Shown here: piece after piece, positions 42,471 to 53,859 of the stretch
How the letters are laid out: every line of letters starts with the position of its first letter
How positions within the stretch are numbered: the first letter of the stretch is position 1
DNA from: Chelydra serpentina
Lineage: Eukaryota > Chordata > Testudines > Chelydridae
Assembly: GCA_037349315.1 (NCBI GenBank)
Contig: JBAIAC010000027.1
Coordinates: 20,376,501-20,440,500, forward strand
DNA: 64,000 nt
Direction of reading: 5' to 3'
The notes under the pieces: generated by a model
Told to the model about the DNA's origin: nothing
The model's database searches: none
The model's input: only the letters and a program-made list of their open reading frames with translations
Position numbers and translations under genes: made by a program

Positions 42471-42576
42471 CAGTAGCGCAGCCAGGTCCGGAGCGCAGGG
42501 GGAGCGGCGCTATAAAAAGGCGCCTCCCCCTGTACTCACCCGGCGGCGCTCCGGGTCTTTGGTGGTACCCCCCACT
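42471..42576 (+). mobile_element. hAT MITE (CAGTAGCG end), truncated copy
   Basis: The 5' part (CAGTAGCGCAGCCAGGTCCG, then TATAAAAAGGCGCCTCCCC) matches the left half of the intact element at 60947-61257. It breaks off near 42576 where another MITE begins. Confidence 0.75.
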
Positions 42577-42780
42577 AGGGCCGGCGCGCCCACTAGGCGA
42601 CCCTAGGCGGTCGCCTAGGGTGCCAAGATTTGGGGGGGGCGGGGGCAGCTTCCCCTTGTCTCCCCCCTCAGCGGCTGAGCTGCTGAGCGTGGAGACAAGG
42701 GGCGGCTTGCCGCGGCTTCCCCTTGTCTCCCCCCTCAGCGGCTGAGCTGCTGAGCGTGGAGACAAGGGGCGGCTTGCTGC
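42577..42780. mobile_element. CpG-rich MITE copy with internal tandem duplication
   Basis: Begins TAGGGCCGGCGCGCCC then TAGGCGACCCTAGGCGGTCG, the same family as 25740-26276. Inside, a segment of about 62 bp (CTTCCCCTTGTCTCCCCCCT ... GTGGAGACAAGGGGCGGCTT) occurs twice in tandem and begins a third time. The unit itself is self-complementary, since CCCCTTGTCTCC pairs with GGAGACAAGGGG. Confidence 0.75.
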
Positions 42781-42784
42781 GGCT

Positions 42785-42948
42785 GCCCCTTGTCTCCCCG
42801 CTGAGCTGGGCAGCCCTGGGCAGCGGGAGCCCCACTGTGCGGGCCTGACAGCAGAAGTCCCGCTGCCCATTCTCTGGTTTATCCAGGTTTTTGGTTATCT
42901 GATCTGGCACTGGTCCCAATTAGATTGGATAATCGGGGTTCCACCGTA
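42785..42948 (-). mobile_element. Tigger/pogo-like element end
   Basis: On the minus strand the end reads TACGGTGGAACCCCGATTAT then CCAATCTAATTGGGACCAG. This resembles the GGAACC...GATTATCCG termini of Tigger-type elements. Only one end is visible; the family is tentative. Confidence 0.5.
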
Positions 42949-43061
42949 TTCATATATAACAGTGTGACAGGAAATATTTAGTGTGTATCTATTTATATGC
43001 GTGTGTGTGAGATCTATACATATTATATACATTATATAATATGATTTATAATATTATTCGT

Positions 43062-43103
43062 GTGTGTGTGTATGTATATATATATATATATATATATATA
43101 ATA
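43062..43103. repeat. (TG)n(TA)n microsatellite
   Basis: Short TG units are followed by about 14 TA units. It sits in an AT-rich stretch (42950-43150) with further ATTATATA runs. Confidence 0.9.
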
Positions 43104-43716
43104 ATCTCACAACAAAACGATTGAGTATTATTATTATATGAACTACAATTGATTAATAACATAGTAAAAGCATCCTGATTGGTTAACAGTTGAATCAGAC
43201 AGTTTCCTTGCTAAGAAATCCCCAAGTCTGCTCTTCAGCGAGTTCTGTACCCAAGAAGCTGTCAGTCCGCACAGCTTAGCTCTGACCTGCCGTATGGTCT
43301 AGTGCTTTGGGCAGTAACCCTCCAGCCCCAGCTGTTTGTTGCTCCTTCTGTTGAGCCTGAAAGAGAGTGTGGGATCTATCTATGGACTTTAACAAGGTCT
43401 GTGAATCTTTGGATCCAAGACTCACCTGCTGGTAGCCATTGAAACCTTTCAGCATAACGATATTATTTGGGGAAATGGGGGCATTTTGTCCTTTAGATGT
43501 TTAGGTTAGTGACAATTCTGATTTCCTTTGGCAGGTCATTCCACAATGCTGGATCAGTTGTGCAGCATGGGGGGGTGGCGGCATGATCTGTCAATTCAGT
43601 CTGGAATAGTCCCTTTTAAAAAACCTGAGGTGGGTTTACTTGTGCACCCTTGCTTCCAAGTGCTCTGCAAACATAATGGATTTACTACACTGGCGGGGCA
43701 AGTTACTGCCATTCCA
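43104..43716. other. Intronic DNA, nothing recognised
   Basis: No exon recognised. A TTTGGCAGGTCATTCCACAA phrase near 43530 may be a remnant of an old LINE, but this is not certain. Confidence 0.35.
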
Positions 43717-43719
43717 CGG

Positions 43720-43817
43720 TGGGCATTCCCTTTAGGAGAGCCAAGGTGCCCACAGTGGGCATTCCCTTTAGGAGAGCCAAGGTGCCCACAGTGGGCATTC
43801 CCTTTAGGAGAGCCAAG
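43720..43817. repeat. 36-bp tandem repeat, almost three copies
   Basis: The unit GTGGGCATTCCCTTTAGGAG plus AGCCAAGGTGCCCACA occurs two full times and once without its last six bases, with no visible mismatches. Because 36 is a multiple of three, the frame reads WAFPLGEPRCPQ repeatedly, but this is incidental. Confidence 0.97.
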
Positions 43818-44400
43818 GTGGATTGATTTAAATCAGTGTTGTGGATCACTGATTTTAGTCATGATTTAAATCTGCAGGCAGGAAACTTGGATTTAAATAA
43901 TTGATTTTAATTGTGTTTTGCATTTGTTCTTTTAGTTATTTTCCTAAGGAAAGGTTGATTCTCATTAGTCGATAACCATTGAAACAAGTTGATATGTAAC
44001 TAAATACAGCCCTTAAGCCAAATTTGATGTTTATTTTTTGCTAACCAGGAGGATACACTATGTCTATTTACATTTATTTAAGCAACTATATGGCTTACTG
44101 TACATGTATTCCAATTTTTGATTTTTACATCTTTTGTTATGTTAGAAAATGGTGAATGATGCATTTTTTATTTACTAGATGATGATTAGTTTTTTACTTC
44201 CAATTTGCGTCAAGCTCTATTTGAATGGAAATTGAAATTCAATTAAAATGCACAAAACCAGCATTTTTAATTTTACTCTGGTTTAGAGTAGACAATATAG
44301 AAACTTTTCTTCTCAAAGATTTTTCAAAATGGGAAATTTTGTGAAAACCAGCCCTTTCCTGTAAACAGTTTCAATGAATCCCCCAACTCAAAAATATTTT
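43814..44400. mobile_element. AT-rich repeat with GATTTAAATC motifs (tentative)
   Basis: The left part carries several inverted GATTTAAATC-type motifs (GATTGATTTAAATCA, CATGATTTAAATCTG, TTGGATTTAAATAATTG) followed by AT-rich DNA. This pattern resembles a known amniote DNA-transposon type. I could not find the right end. Confidence 0.4.
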
Positions 44401-44757
44401 GAAAATACCAAGGTTTGGTCAGAAAATTCCTGACAGGCTCTTCTACAGAGTTAACACTCTGAGAAAAATACGGGGTGGATCACATCTCTCCGGGCAATTC
44501 TTCTGTCCGTCTGCAGGCTTACTCAGGCAGCACTGTCTGGTCTCATTTGGAAGGTTTTCTTTGCAATATACCAGTGTGACTTTTAAATGAAAAAATTGAG
44601 TGTGCTCACGTAGCCCCAACCAAATTTCTTCAATGCAACTACAGTTACCAGCTCCGTGTGACTACCGGGTTGGTGGTGCGCCTTTGATTTTTGCTTCAAT
44701 CTTCTGTGGAGAGGTTTTAGAGCCATCTAGGGAGAAGGGCTATAGATGGGTTATTAA

Positions 44758-44934
44758 TCATAGAATATCAGGGTTGGAAGGGACCTTAGGAGGTCATCTA
44801 GTCCAACCCCCTGCTCAAAGCAGGACCAATCCCCAATTTTTGCCCCAGATCCCGAAGTGGCCCCCTCAAGGATTGAACTCACAACCCTGGGTTTAGCAGG
44901 CCAATGCTCAAACCACTGAGCTATCTCTCCCCCG
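44758..44934 (-). mobile_element. tRNA-derived SINE with CR1-like tail, copy 3
   Basis: An antisense copy. From the right end, GGGGAGAGATAGCTCAGTGG starts the tRNA-like head on the minus strand, with GAGTTCAATCC as B box. The left end CATAGAATATCAGGGTTGGA is the reversed CR1-like tail. Near full length. Confidence 0.92.
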
Positions 44935-45000
44935 CAGCAGGGAAAACTAGTTAAAAAAGAAATGTGACAGAACCAGCATGCGCTGCCTGAGTCATTAATA

Positions 45001-45828
45001 CAGTGAAACCCCGCTATAACGCGATAATTGGGGTCCAAAAAATTCCATCGCGATAAATGCGGGGTCGCGTTATAGGGGGGTTACAAAAAATTACCTTTTC
45101 AAGCCGGTCTCTTCTCCTCTGGCCAAAGCGGAGAAGTTTCAAGCTGGTCAGTTTCAAGCTGGTCTCTTCTCTTCTGGCCATAGTGGAGAAGTTTGACCAG
45201 CTTGAAACTGACCCGCTTGAAACTTCTCCGCTTTGGGGAGAAGAGAAGAGAGGGCTTGAAACTGACCAGCTTGAAACTTCTCCGCTTTGGGGAGAAGAGA
45301 CCAGCTTGAAACTGACCAGCTTGAAACTTCTCAGCTTTGGGGAGAAGAGAGAAGAGACTGGCTTGAAACTCAAGCCAGTCACTTTCAAGCTGGTCAGTTT
45401 CAAGCTGTCTCTTCTCTTCTCCCCAAAGCAGAAGTTTCAAGCTGGTCAGTTTCAAGCTGGTGTCTTCTCCCCAAAGCTGAGAAGTTTGGTCAGCTTGAAA
45501 CTGACCAGCTTGAAACTTCTCCGCTTTGGGGAGAAGAGAAGAGAGGGCTTCAACTGACCGGCTTGAAACTGACTAGCTTGAGTTTCAAGCCGGTCTCTTC
45601 CCTTCTTGCCAAAAGGGGAAGCGGAGGCGGGGGGGGGGGGGGGGGGGAAGATGCGGGCGGGGGGGGAAGGAACAGGGGCGATGGGGAGGAGATGGAGCCA
45701 GGGTTGGCTCCAGGCGAGGAAGCACGCTCTGGATGCTTTTTTTTGCTTGGGGCAGCGGGAGCCACCTTATGATCGCGTTATAGCCGAATTCGCGTTATGG
45801 CGGGGCGCGCTATAGGGGGGTTTCACTG
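45001..45828. mobile_element. TA-flanked palindromic transposon with internal array
   Basis: The ends CAGTGAAACCCCGCTATAA and TATAGGGGGGTTTCACTG form an inverted repeat flanked by TA on both sides (44999-45000, 45829-45830). This suggests the Tc1/mariner or pogo class. The subterminal parts repeat CGCGATAA- and CGCGTTATAG-type motifs. The interior (about 45095-45605) is an array of AGCTGGTCAGTTTCAAGCTG units and their reverse complements, with repeated CTCCGCTTTGGGGAGAAG spacers. A G-run follows at 45629-45649. No transposase is present. Confidence 0.88.
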
Positions 45829-45830
45829 TA

Positions 45831-46589
45831 CCCAGGAGCTATGATCCATTTGTATTTAAAAGTCTAAACCTAGTTCTCTGATTATTTCAGGAAATTAACC
45901 TATATATATGCTGATTTGGTATCTCTTGTCTACTACAGATCTGATTAACTGTCTGAGGCTAGTTAAAACTGAAGGACATTCTCTTGTGCACTTCTCTAAA
46001 CCACAGTAATTTACAAATAGTGCAAGTCTTAGGCAGACCTCATGGTCCCCAGCACTCAGTTTTATCGTCCTTACTTCCTGTTTCTTTATAGAGTGTAGAG
46101 TGGAACCAACTTTTAAATCTACATCGTTATAAAGTCAAATGGTGGAATGCTATATATAGGAGCCTAACTCCTTTTGAGCATTCCACCCAAAGTGCCTCTG
46201 ATCCATTTTCCACATCCTGTTGGATGGCATATGGATGTTTTCCACACCCTTAGCAGGGTTTTCATTTTCTACAGCGAGAGTCCCAGAGCTGGTACTCAAA
46301 CTAGATGCTTTCGCTGCATACAGGTTTGGTAAATAAAATGGAACACGAATGTAAGTTTCAGGCCAGTCCTATTTTTCCTTTTTTGGAAAAGGATAATGTG
46401 TCAAAAATAGGGTTTAGAATGGACTACACTTGTAACTTTAAGGGGTAATGACTGATTCCCAGATTTAGAGTTCATAGACTTTAAAGCCAGCAGCTGTGAA
46501 ACAAAGTTTCCTTTATACATTGTTTCCATGTCATTTGCTTTCCTGAATTATCTTGTACCCCACCCTGGATCCTCTGTAGCGATTCTATC
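45831..46589. other. Intronic DNA, nothing recognised
   Basis: No exon or repeat is clear, except a 24-bp CR1-like scrap at 46470-46493. Confidence 0.4.
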
Positions 46590-46592
46590 TCA

Positions 46593-46883
46593 GGGCTGGT
46601 CTACACTAACCCCCCAATTCGAACTAAGATACGCAACTTCAGCTGTGTGAATAACGTAGCTGAAGTCGAACTATCTTAGTTCGAATGAAAAGGTACTTAC
46701 CCGGGGTCCACACGCGGCGCGCAGGCTCCCCCGTTGACTCCGCCTACTCCGTTCGTCGAGCTGGATTACCAGCGTCGACGGGGGAGCACTTCCTGGTTCG
46801 ATTTATCGCGTCTAGACAAGACGCGATAAATCGAACCCAGAACATCGATCCGACGCCTCCGACGGGTAAGTGTAGACCTACCC
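46593..46883. mobile_element. Harbinger-like MITE with internal hairpins
   Basis: The ends GGGCTGGTCTACACTAA and AAGTGTAGACCTACCC are inverted repeats, flanked by TCA on both sides (46590-46592, 46884-46886), a 3-bp duplication. Inside are two hairpins: TTCGAACTAAGATA... with ...TATCTTAGTTCGAA (46618-46685) and a perfect 16-bp stem at 46798-46834. CpG-rich and less decayed than most repeats nearby, which suggests a younger copy. Confidence 0.85.
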
Positions 46884-46886
46884 TCA

Positions 46887-49077
46887 GTGGCAGCCTCCTG
46901 TGTGTGTTTAGGACTTTTAGCAGTTGAACAAGGGATATTCTGTCAGGTGAATCCAAGTGATGCCAAAAAATTCTGTTTACAGCCAGGCACTCCCCAGCTC
47001 TGCTTTGGAAGGTCATTCTCTCTGCGTGTGTGCAAAGCTTTACCTGAACTCAGATGTGTTCTCTGAGGTGTGTGGCCAATTGCTTGGGAAAGGGGAAATA
47101 ATCACAGTTCCGAGCAAGGATCTGTTAATCTTGTAAGCTACCATGCACAGGTGCCAGTTTGTGAAATGAGTACTTTTAAAAGCAACAGGGATGAGATGGT
47201 CTATGCTGGCCCCCAGAATGGGGCTGAAAGTCCCATCGCATGGGTGATTTGTACCCCAGAAGTGTAAAGCTGCTTGTCTCAGAATGTCCCTTCTTGCTTC
47301 TGCCCCCTCCTTAGAGAGCATCCGGTCCTGGGAGTGGAGAGTTGAGATCTTTACATAACTTAATTGAGCTATTGAACGGATAATTAAATGACTACGTGAA
47401 GTATGCAGAGTCCCTGGAATGTGCAGCCTTGCAAAAGCGCTTGTTTTGAGCTTCGTAATGTTAGAGAGTTCACACTGTGCTGAGACCCCTTTTCTGTCCA
47501 CCCTGTAGGAACCAGTGTCTGTCTGAACTTTGGGCAGCTTTGTACTAGAGAAGTATTTGGTGTATCCAACGTGCTAAGAGTGCCCTTAGCATCGCTCTTC
47601 TAAACCGTGGATCTGAATTATTTATGAGTAGCCAGATTCTGAGCTGTTCACCCTGAACCACTACAGTCCCGTCAGCCGACACTTCGAACGAGTGATGTGT
47701 TTTAAGGCTTGAATTGCAAGTGCCAGGGAAGCTAGAGGACTAATATTGAGCTCCCAGACAGACCACTGTCTGCTGTGATGCTTTAGATTGCCTCTGGCAG
47801 GAGGGAAAAACCACCCTGAAGCTGTTATATGGCCGAGGGGTGTGAAGTGTATAACACATAGTGTAGAGCTCCTTAGTTGGAATTGATAACAGTGACATTC
47901 GCATGCTCCAGAGCTAAAAGACCAGCTAGTTTCAGGGGAAGAGGAAGGGTCTCTGGGATTGGAGTTCAGGAACTGCGCTGCAAATTAGGGGCCCAACTTT
48001 GGTCTAGTCTCCTGCGTTGGGTGTATTTAACCTCTCTGCCTGTTTCCCCAAATGTAAAATTGGGCTGCTAATATCTGTCTAATGGGGGTGTTAGATCATG
48101 TTTGTAATGTTCCGTGCGGCAAATCTCAGTCTCAATGAAGTCCATTGGAAAACTTCCACTGACTTCAGGGGGAACCGGAATAGGTCCTACATATTATTTG
48201 TTATTGTTATTGCTTCCAAACAGGAAAGATTGGACTCCAGGAGTGAGTTATTTCCTTGTTGTGAGAGAAATGAGTGGACCAGACGCGAGATATTTTTTCC
48301 TAGCCTTTGTGTGTTTATGGTATGTGCGTAGTTCCTGTTTTTCCTTATAAGCAGGGGTGGATATTGACCAGCAAATCAACTCTAAAGCTGACAGCTCATC
48401 AGAGTCACTGTGTTCAAACCCCCAGTCAGCCAGCACTTTCTCTCTGTGTCCCAGCTGCTGAGCGACTTCTGAGGCTCTTAATCTCGTCACAGAGACATTA
48501 CAATACTTTCTTTTACTCAGACGCACGAACCTCATGCAGCCTTGGCTGCTTTGCAGAACAAAAGGAAATCCTACCTGAATGCCAGACTCGGACCCTCATG
48601 CACACCTCTGCCTCATTCCACGGACAGACTTCCATCTGAACTTTTCTTTACTTACTGTGTTTACCTGTGACACCTGCCATGACTGTATCGTTTTTGTAGT
48701 TTGTTTCCTTGGTGTGTTTGGCTGCACATTCTGCATAGACGGTTCCACTGTTTCCCTTGTATAGTCGGTTTCTCCTTCTGTTTGTGTGAGGTTTTTCACA
48801 CAGCTTCAGAGGAAAGAAAAGCACTTAAAATATTGTCGTTGTAACGCCACTAGTATTATAGGGAGACTCACGCAGGAGTGGTGTCTGAAACTATTTTTAG
48901 CTGAAATTTGAGTTTCGCTAGAGTTCTCAAATATCTTCCTAAGTGTTTGTGTCGCTAGAGTTCGAGTTTGAGTCCCTTTAAATTGAAACCGTCTTATTGA
49001 CTCTTGCTGGACCTCACTGGCTGAGTAATTGAATCTCTTCCTACCCTGGCTTTTGTTCTCGGAGAATAATACTTTGC
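46887..49077. other. Intronic DNA, no exon recognised
   Basis: About 2.2 kb, largely unique-looking. Possible MITE remnants with CAGATTCTGAGCTGTTCACC near 47635 and GACTTCAGGGGGAACCGGAA near 48163. No coding evidence. Confidence 0.4.
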
Positions 49078-49235
49078 ATTTCTGCAGCACCTTCCATCTG
49101 AGGATCTCAGAGCATTTAACAGATAAGCGTCATATCCATTTTAGAGATGGGAAAACTGAGATGCAGAGGTTGAGAGACATGCCCAAGGACACATAGTAAA
49201 TTGGTGTCAGACCTGACTTCTGATCTCATGCGCCG
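49078..49235 (+). mobile_element. MIR/CORE-SINE-like ancient repeat
   Basis: Contains GGATCTCAGAGCATTTAACA, TTTTAGAGATGGGAAAACTG and AGACATGCCCAAGGACACA. This order matches the core of MIR-type SINEs. Diverged but clearer than the copy near 9120. Confidence 0.6.
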
Positions 49236-51833
49236 CTAGCTTTTTTCTTACATGAACTGTGATACGTTATCCCTGCCCACCTTCTAGTCTGTTCATTCAA
49301 AGACATCAAGATTTTTACTAGGACTTTTTATCCATAGAAATGTCAGCAGTTCCACAAGCAGTTTTCTTAAGAGCATGGAAATGGGAAGGCCTCTCTGTGG
49401 GGGAATCAGTGACTGAAGCCCGAGTAGCTAACGTATAGGCCTGATCACTGACATCAATGGAAAAGCTCCTGATGGGCATTCGATCGGACACGGTAGGAAG
49501 AGGTCGAGGATGGCAGGCTGTATCTTTGTACGCTATGGGCTGCAGTCTGTTGAGGGCAATGGATCTGGTTGCTGCTGTTGCTTTAGAAGCCCTGCACTGC
49601 AGTCTCTCTCCAAACATCCCCCAGATCTTTGATAAAGGACTAACCAGCCCTTCGTTTTGGCTGCAAGCACTGCTGTGGTACCGCAAGTGCTCTTTTGGAA
49701 ATGCTGACAAGGAGCCGCCTTTTCACACCATCCTCCTGGGAGCTGTGGCTGACTCCACAGTGTCTGTGGAATCAAAGGGGAAAGTGGTTTGAAAGGACTT
49801 GTTTCCCCATGACAGTGCAATGCAGGGGAGCTTATTTCTTCCTTTCTCTCTCGCTTCTGCTTCTTGCCAAGCAGAACGGGTCTGTCTGAGCTGAGCCATC
49901 CAGTCCTTGTGGATACTTTCCTGGGGCTGAAAATGTGTTGCTTGTTTACGATAAATATTTTTCCTGTTACCCAGAACTTATAAACCAGCGTAGCAGCCCA
50001 CGAGCTCATCTCATCCTCTCGTGCTGCTTCCAAAATTGCAAATTTTGCCTAGCATGGGATCCGGTTCATGCATCTTTCTGATGCTGGGGGGAGCAAGAAT
50101 GACAATGGGCAGCCATTGCAGTTGTTCTAGACTCCAGCCAGACCAGTAACATGTCACTGGTTTCAAATGAAACCGACTTTGTCTATTAGATTTAACTCGT
50201 GTTAAGAAATAGCTACAATCAGTGCAGCTTTAGGGAGATACGTACAAAACACACACGCACACTTAGCTGCCATATGGTAAGTAAATCAACACTGGCGATG
50301 GAGTCCTTATTTGAGGATCAGCAAACCTGTCACTTAACAGTCAGACTCCTTTGTAAATCTGACAGTCCCTGACTTTAAATCTATCCCAAAAATGAATACA
50401 AAGTTATTGTCCTTCGTGAGCTTGATTTGAGAAGGATTCCTAAGGATGTTAGGCTGAAATCTCTTCTGGCACTTCTCCACACGAAATCTGCAGAGACAGC
50501 TCCCCTCCCCCATAAACAGAGCAAGGGCCTCTGAGGCTGTGTTTCAGGGAATTTCAAGGAAATTGATAGAGACCATGCAGCATTGACTATTTCCTGAATA
50601 ATTCATTGCAATAATCCAATTATGGAAGGCCTGCAAAGTGGAAAAGTGAGGCCAAAGTGGAGGCCATTGATTTTTGGACAGGCGTATTTAGCCAGGGTAA
50701 GCCTCCAGGGCTCATATAAGGAACAGGAAGATTGCAGCTGATTGCAGAAATAATACACAAGGACAACTAAACAGCATACATAATAGCACAGGGGCGGCTG
50801 ATTTCCCCGCTGTGTACACCTCGGCAGGGAGCACAGCGATCATCCCATAGCCCTAATAAGTTTGGAAGCACATGTTTGGGAAGATACTTAACCCACATGT
50901 GTCCTTTGAAAGGTACTGTTTTTGTCTTGCATATTGTAGTATTTATGTACATAAAGACTCTGCAAGGAAGCACGCCACTGGAACAGTATGGACTGGACTG
51001 TCTCTGCACAAAGTCCTCGTAGGAGAGACGTTGCAGAAGTCAGGAAGGCTGGAAGTGGCACCTAGAGTCGAGAGCAGACTCCAAATAGCCTAAAGAGCCT
51101 GACACAAGGGATACAGAACAACATCCAGAATGGACAAGCAAGTGATCACGTACACAATATCTGAGCCTGCTAGGGGTGCGGAGTTAGTTCCGTCAGTTAC
51201 ATTCATTTTTTTAATTCTCTTTACTAAATGCTGTTCTTTCAGTCTGAGCACGTAAATCAGGGATTTCCCTAATTGTCTTTGTGTTTCTTCACAAATCAAC
51301 CTCTGTGAAAAGAAGTATGATGGCATCTGACAGAAATGGCAAAGCCTGGGTGAAAGTAACGTACAGCTGAGGCTTTCCCAGCACTTGGATGCTAGGAGCT
51401 GTAACCCGAAAGTACAAATAAAAGGAAAACTGCACACGTTTGGCACAACTCAGAGGTGTGAAGGTTGTTTTTTATGTCTGTGAAAGCAGCATGAAACCTG
51501 GTTCACACTTCCTTCCATTGGGCTCCCATGACTCGGGTCAGTAATGAGCGAGATGACAGCCCCAAGCGTTCAGCGGAGAAATGCCAATTGGAATCAAGAG
51601 CACAGGGAAATTATACCTTTTACAGTTTAGACATGGTGACAAGCACTGCTGCCCTCTGAGCCTTCATGTTGTGGCACTAAGGAAAATGAGTGTGGGTTTC
51701 CCTTAGGTAAAATGTGCACCTCTTGTGTATATTGGGAGTTATTTCCACATTTAAAGCATTTAAAAATTCTGCTTCTGCAAAATCGTGTTGGCTGGGTGCT
51801 CTGAAGAACAGGAACTTTGATCTAGCTATCTTA
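49236..51833. other. Intronic DNA, no exon recognised
   Basis: About 2.6 kb. Overlapping sense and antisense frames at 49457-50033 have no domain. No repeat recognised. Confidence 0.4.
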
Positions 51834-52124
51834 GGGCATGTGTACATTGGAGCTGGAGATATAATTTCCAGCTCATATGGACATATCCACGCTGGCTCTG
51901 ATCAAGCTAGCCTGCTAAAAATAGAAGTGTAAGAGTGGTGGGATGGGCTATCCACTCTGAGCACAATCCCATCTGAAACCCTAGGTGCATACTTGGGCGC
52001 CTCGCCCGTCCTGCTGCTCAAGCTGCCGTGACTACACTTCTGTTTTTAGTGCCCTAACTCGATCAGAGCTTACACGGGTATGTTTACCGCAGCTGGAAAT
52101 TAGACCTCCATCTCATGTGTAGAC
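51834..52124. mobile_element. Decayed Harbinger-like MITE
   Basis: Begins GGGCATGTGTACATTGG and ends CATGTGTAGACATTATA, imperfect versions of the GTCTACAC ends. Near the ends, GGAGCTGGAGATATAATTTCC and GGAAATTAGACCTCCATCTC, and inside, CTGATCAAGCTAG / CTCGATCAGAGCTTA, form further inverted matches. Confidence 0.6.
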
Positions 52125-53859
52125 ATTATACTGCCGCTATCACCATAGTATTCAAGTGCCTTCCATGGAAAGTCAAAAGTAAAATCAATGGTGAATTCCC
52201 TAGTGGACTTCATGGAGTCTCTGGCTTTTCTCTCTTTTCAGGATGAACACTCTGCTCGGACGGGAGGTTTTGGTTTTGGTTTTTATTTTTCGGCTTGGTT
52301 GGAGTTTAAGGATGGAAAGGGGTGCCAGTGTTGTGAGCATCATTCTTTGGTAGGAGGGCTTTCTCAAAGAGGAAGGTTTTGCAGCATTTCCTAAAGATAG
52401 TCAGACTGTATTTGCCTGATCTCCTCTGAAAGTTGGTTCTCTAGCCAGATCCCCTGGACTGAAAATGCTGATCTCTACCGTCAGATCACCACCAGTTCTC
52501 ATTCAACAGTGGTTGACAGTTCTTGCTATCCGATGGCTCTTCAGTGACCAGTCTAGTTCTAAGTAAACTGGTTTCCCCATCACAGAAACCACAAGTGTAA
52601 TTGGCACAAATGGCGCCCTACTTGTTGACAGTTTCTGGAAATTGAATATGCGGCGAGCCCCTCTTATTCTTGGAGTGTAATCTTCCAGGGAAAGGTTGAG
52701 GCATGCTGGCAGAGGACAGCATCGAGAGGCTTTTATGTTAGCTGCAGGGGTGTAGATACCTTTTTGGTTTGGGGTGGATTAGGGTTAAAAAAATAATAAA
52801 GTAACAGCTGTTGAATGTGGCTTTAATGAGTAGTTTTGTACCATAACTAAATCCATCCACTTTAATAAAATGAGATAAACAAGCTTCTGTTCCAAACCCC
52901 GTGTTTCCTGTATTACTGCGGTCCCTAAATTCCCCAGTTGGCTATGCCCGTACCTGCTTTGTGGATAAATAAAGGCCTTCAGTCTGCAAACTGAGTACTT
53001 CAGAGCTGGTGACCCTGCCCCCTTTCACCAGCCTCAAATACAATTCAGTTGAAATCTGCAAAATTAATGAGCATCACCCGCTGCTGGGGAACTGGGTCAT
53101 GAAAAACCTGAGCCCTTGGAAGTCCCAAAGCTATAAAATCACAATCTGTCTGCTTTGTATGTGGGCAAGGGGATTTAAAAGGAAATCCTCTTCACCCCTT
53201 AGCCAGGCAATTCATTGGCTTACTCTGCAGAGGAACCCCTCTCTGGTGAAGAGCAGTGTCTCCCACCGAAGACAGCGGGAGTCTGCTTTGTCTCCTTGCA
53301 ACAGGAGAAGTAGTATCTATCTGGGAGGTTTCTGTTTTTTCTGCCTAACCCCTTTCCTCTTAAATGTTTTTCCTCCAGTTCCCTTTGCTGCCCAGAGACG
53401 TCTACTAGCCCTGGACTGGCCCTGCTTGCAGCTAGCTATCTTCCAAGTGGTTTTTACACAAAGCTTGTGTTGTGACTCTAAGAATGTGGTGCGAACAGGA
53501 GGCTAAAAATAGCCGAGGATCAATAATTATAGCACAAGCTATGCTTCTATTTATTTTTAAAAAGTAGTCTGTGTATTAACAACACAGCAAGGTGGCTTCC
53601 CCTAACCCTGTATGCCTGCACTCCTCAGCGCAGGGGAGGGGTGCACTGAGAACTGAAGATGAGCCAAAAGCTCGATGATCTTTTGCCTACGTCTGCCAAG
53701 AGATGTGAATACTCTGAATTTTTGCAGTTCTGGGGCCTGGGTTTATCTTCTGCGTTTTGGTGTCTGTGAGAGACGAGTTCCTGGGCTTTGACTAGCACAT
53801 AATCTCAGCCTAACTCGCCCATTGGCCAAGGAGACTGCTGACGAGTCGTGGGCCCCATA
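52125..53859. other. Intronic DNA, no exon recognised
   Basis: A 165-codon plus-strand frame at 53009-53506 has no recognisable domain and no splice or codon evidence. I see nothing else to support. Confidence 0.4.

Noticed and set aside
45057..45815. Repetitive reading frames rich in phrases like LETDQLETS and FKLVSS
   Set aside because: They are translations of the sense/antisense array inside the TA-flanked transposon.
53009..53506. 165-codon plus-strand frame in the intron
   Set aside because: No recognised domain and no splice sites tied to HIP1; residue composition looks random.
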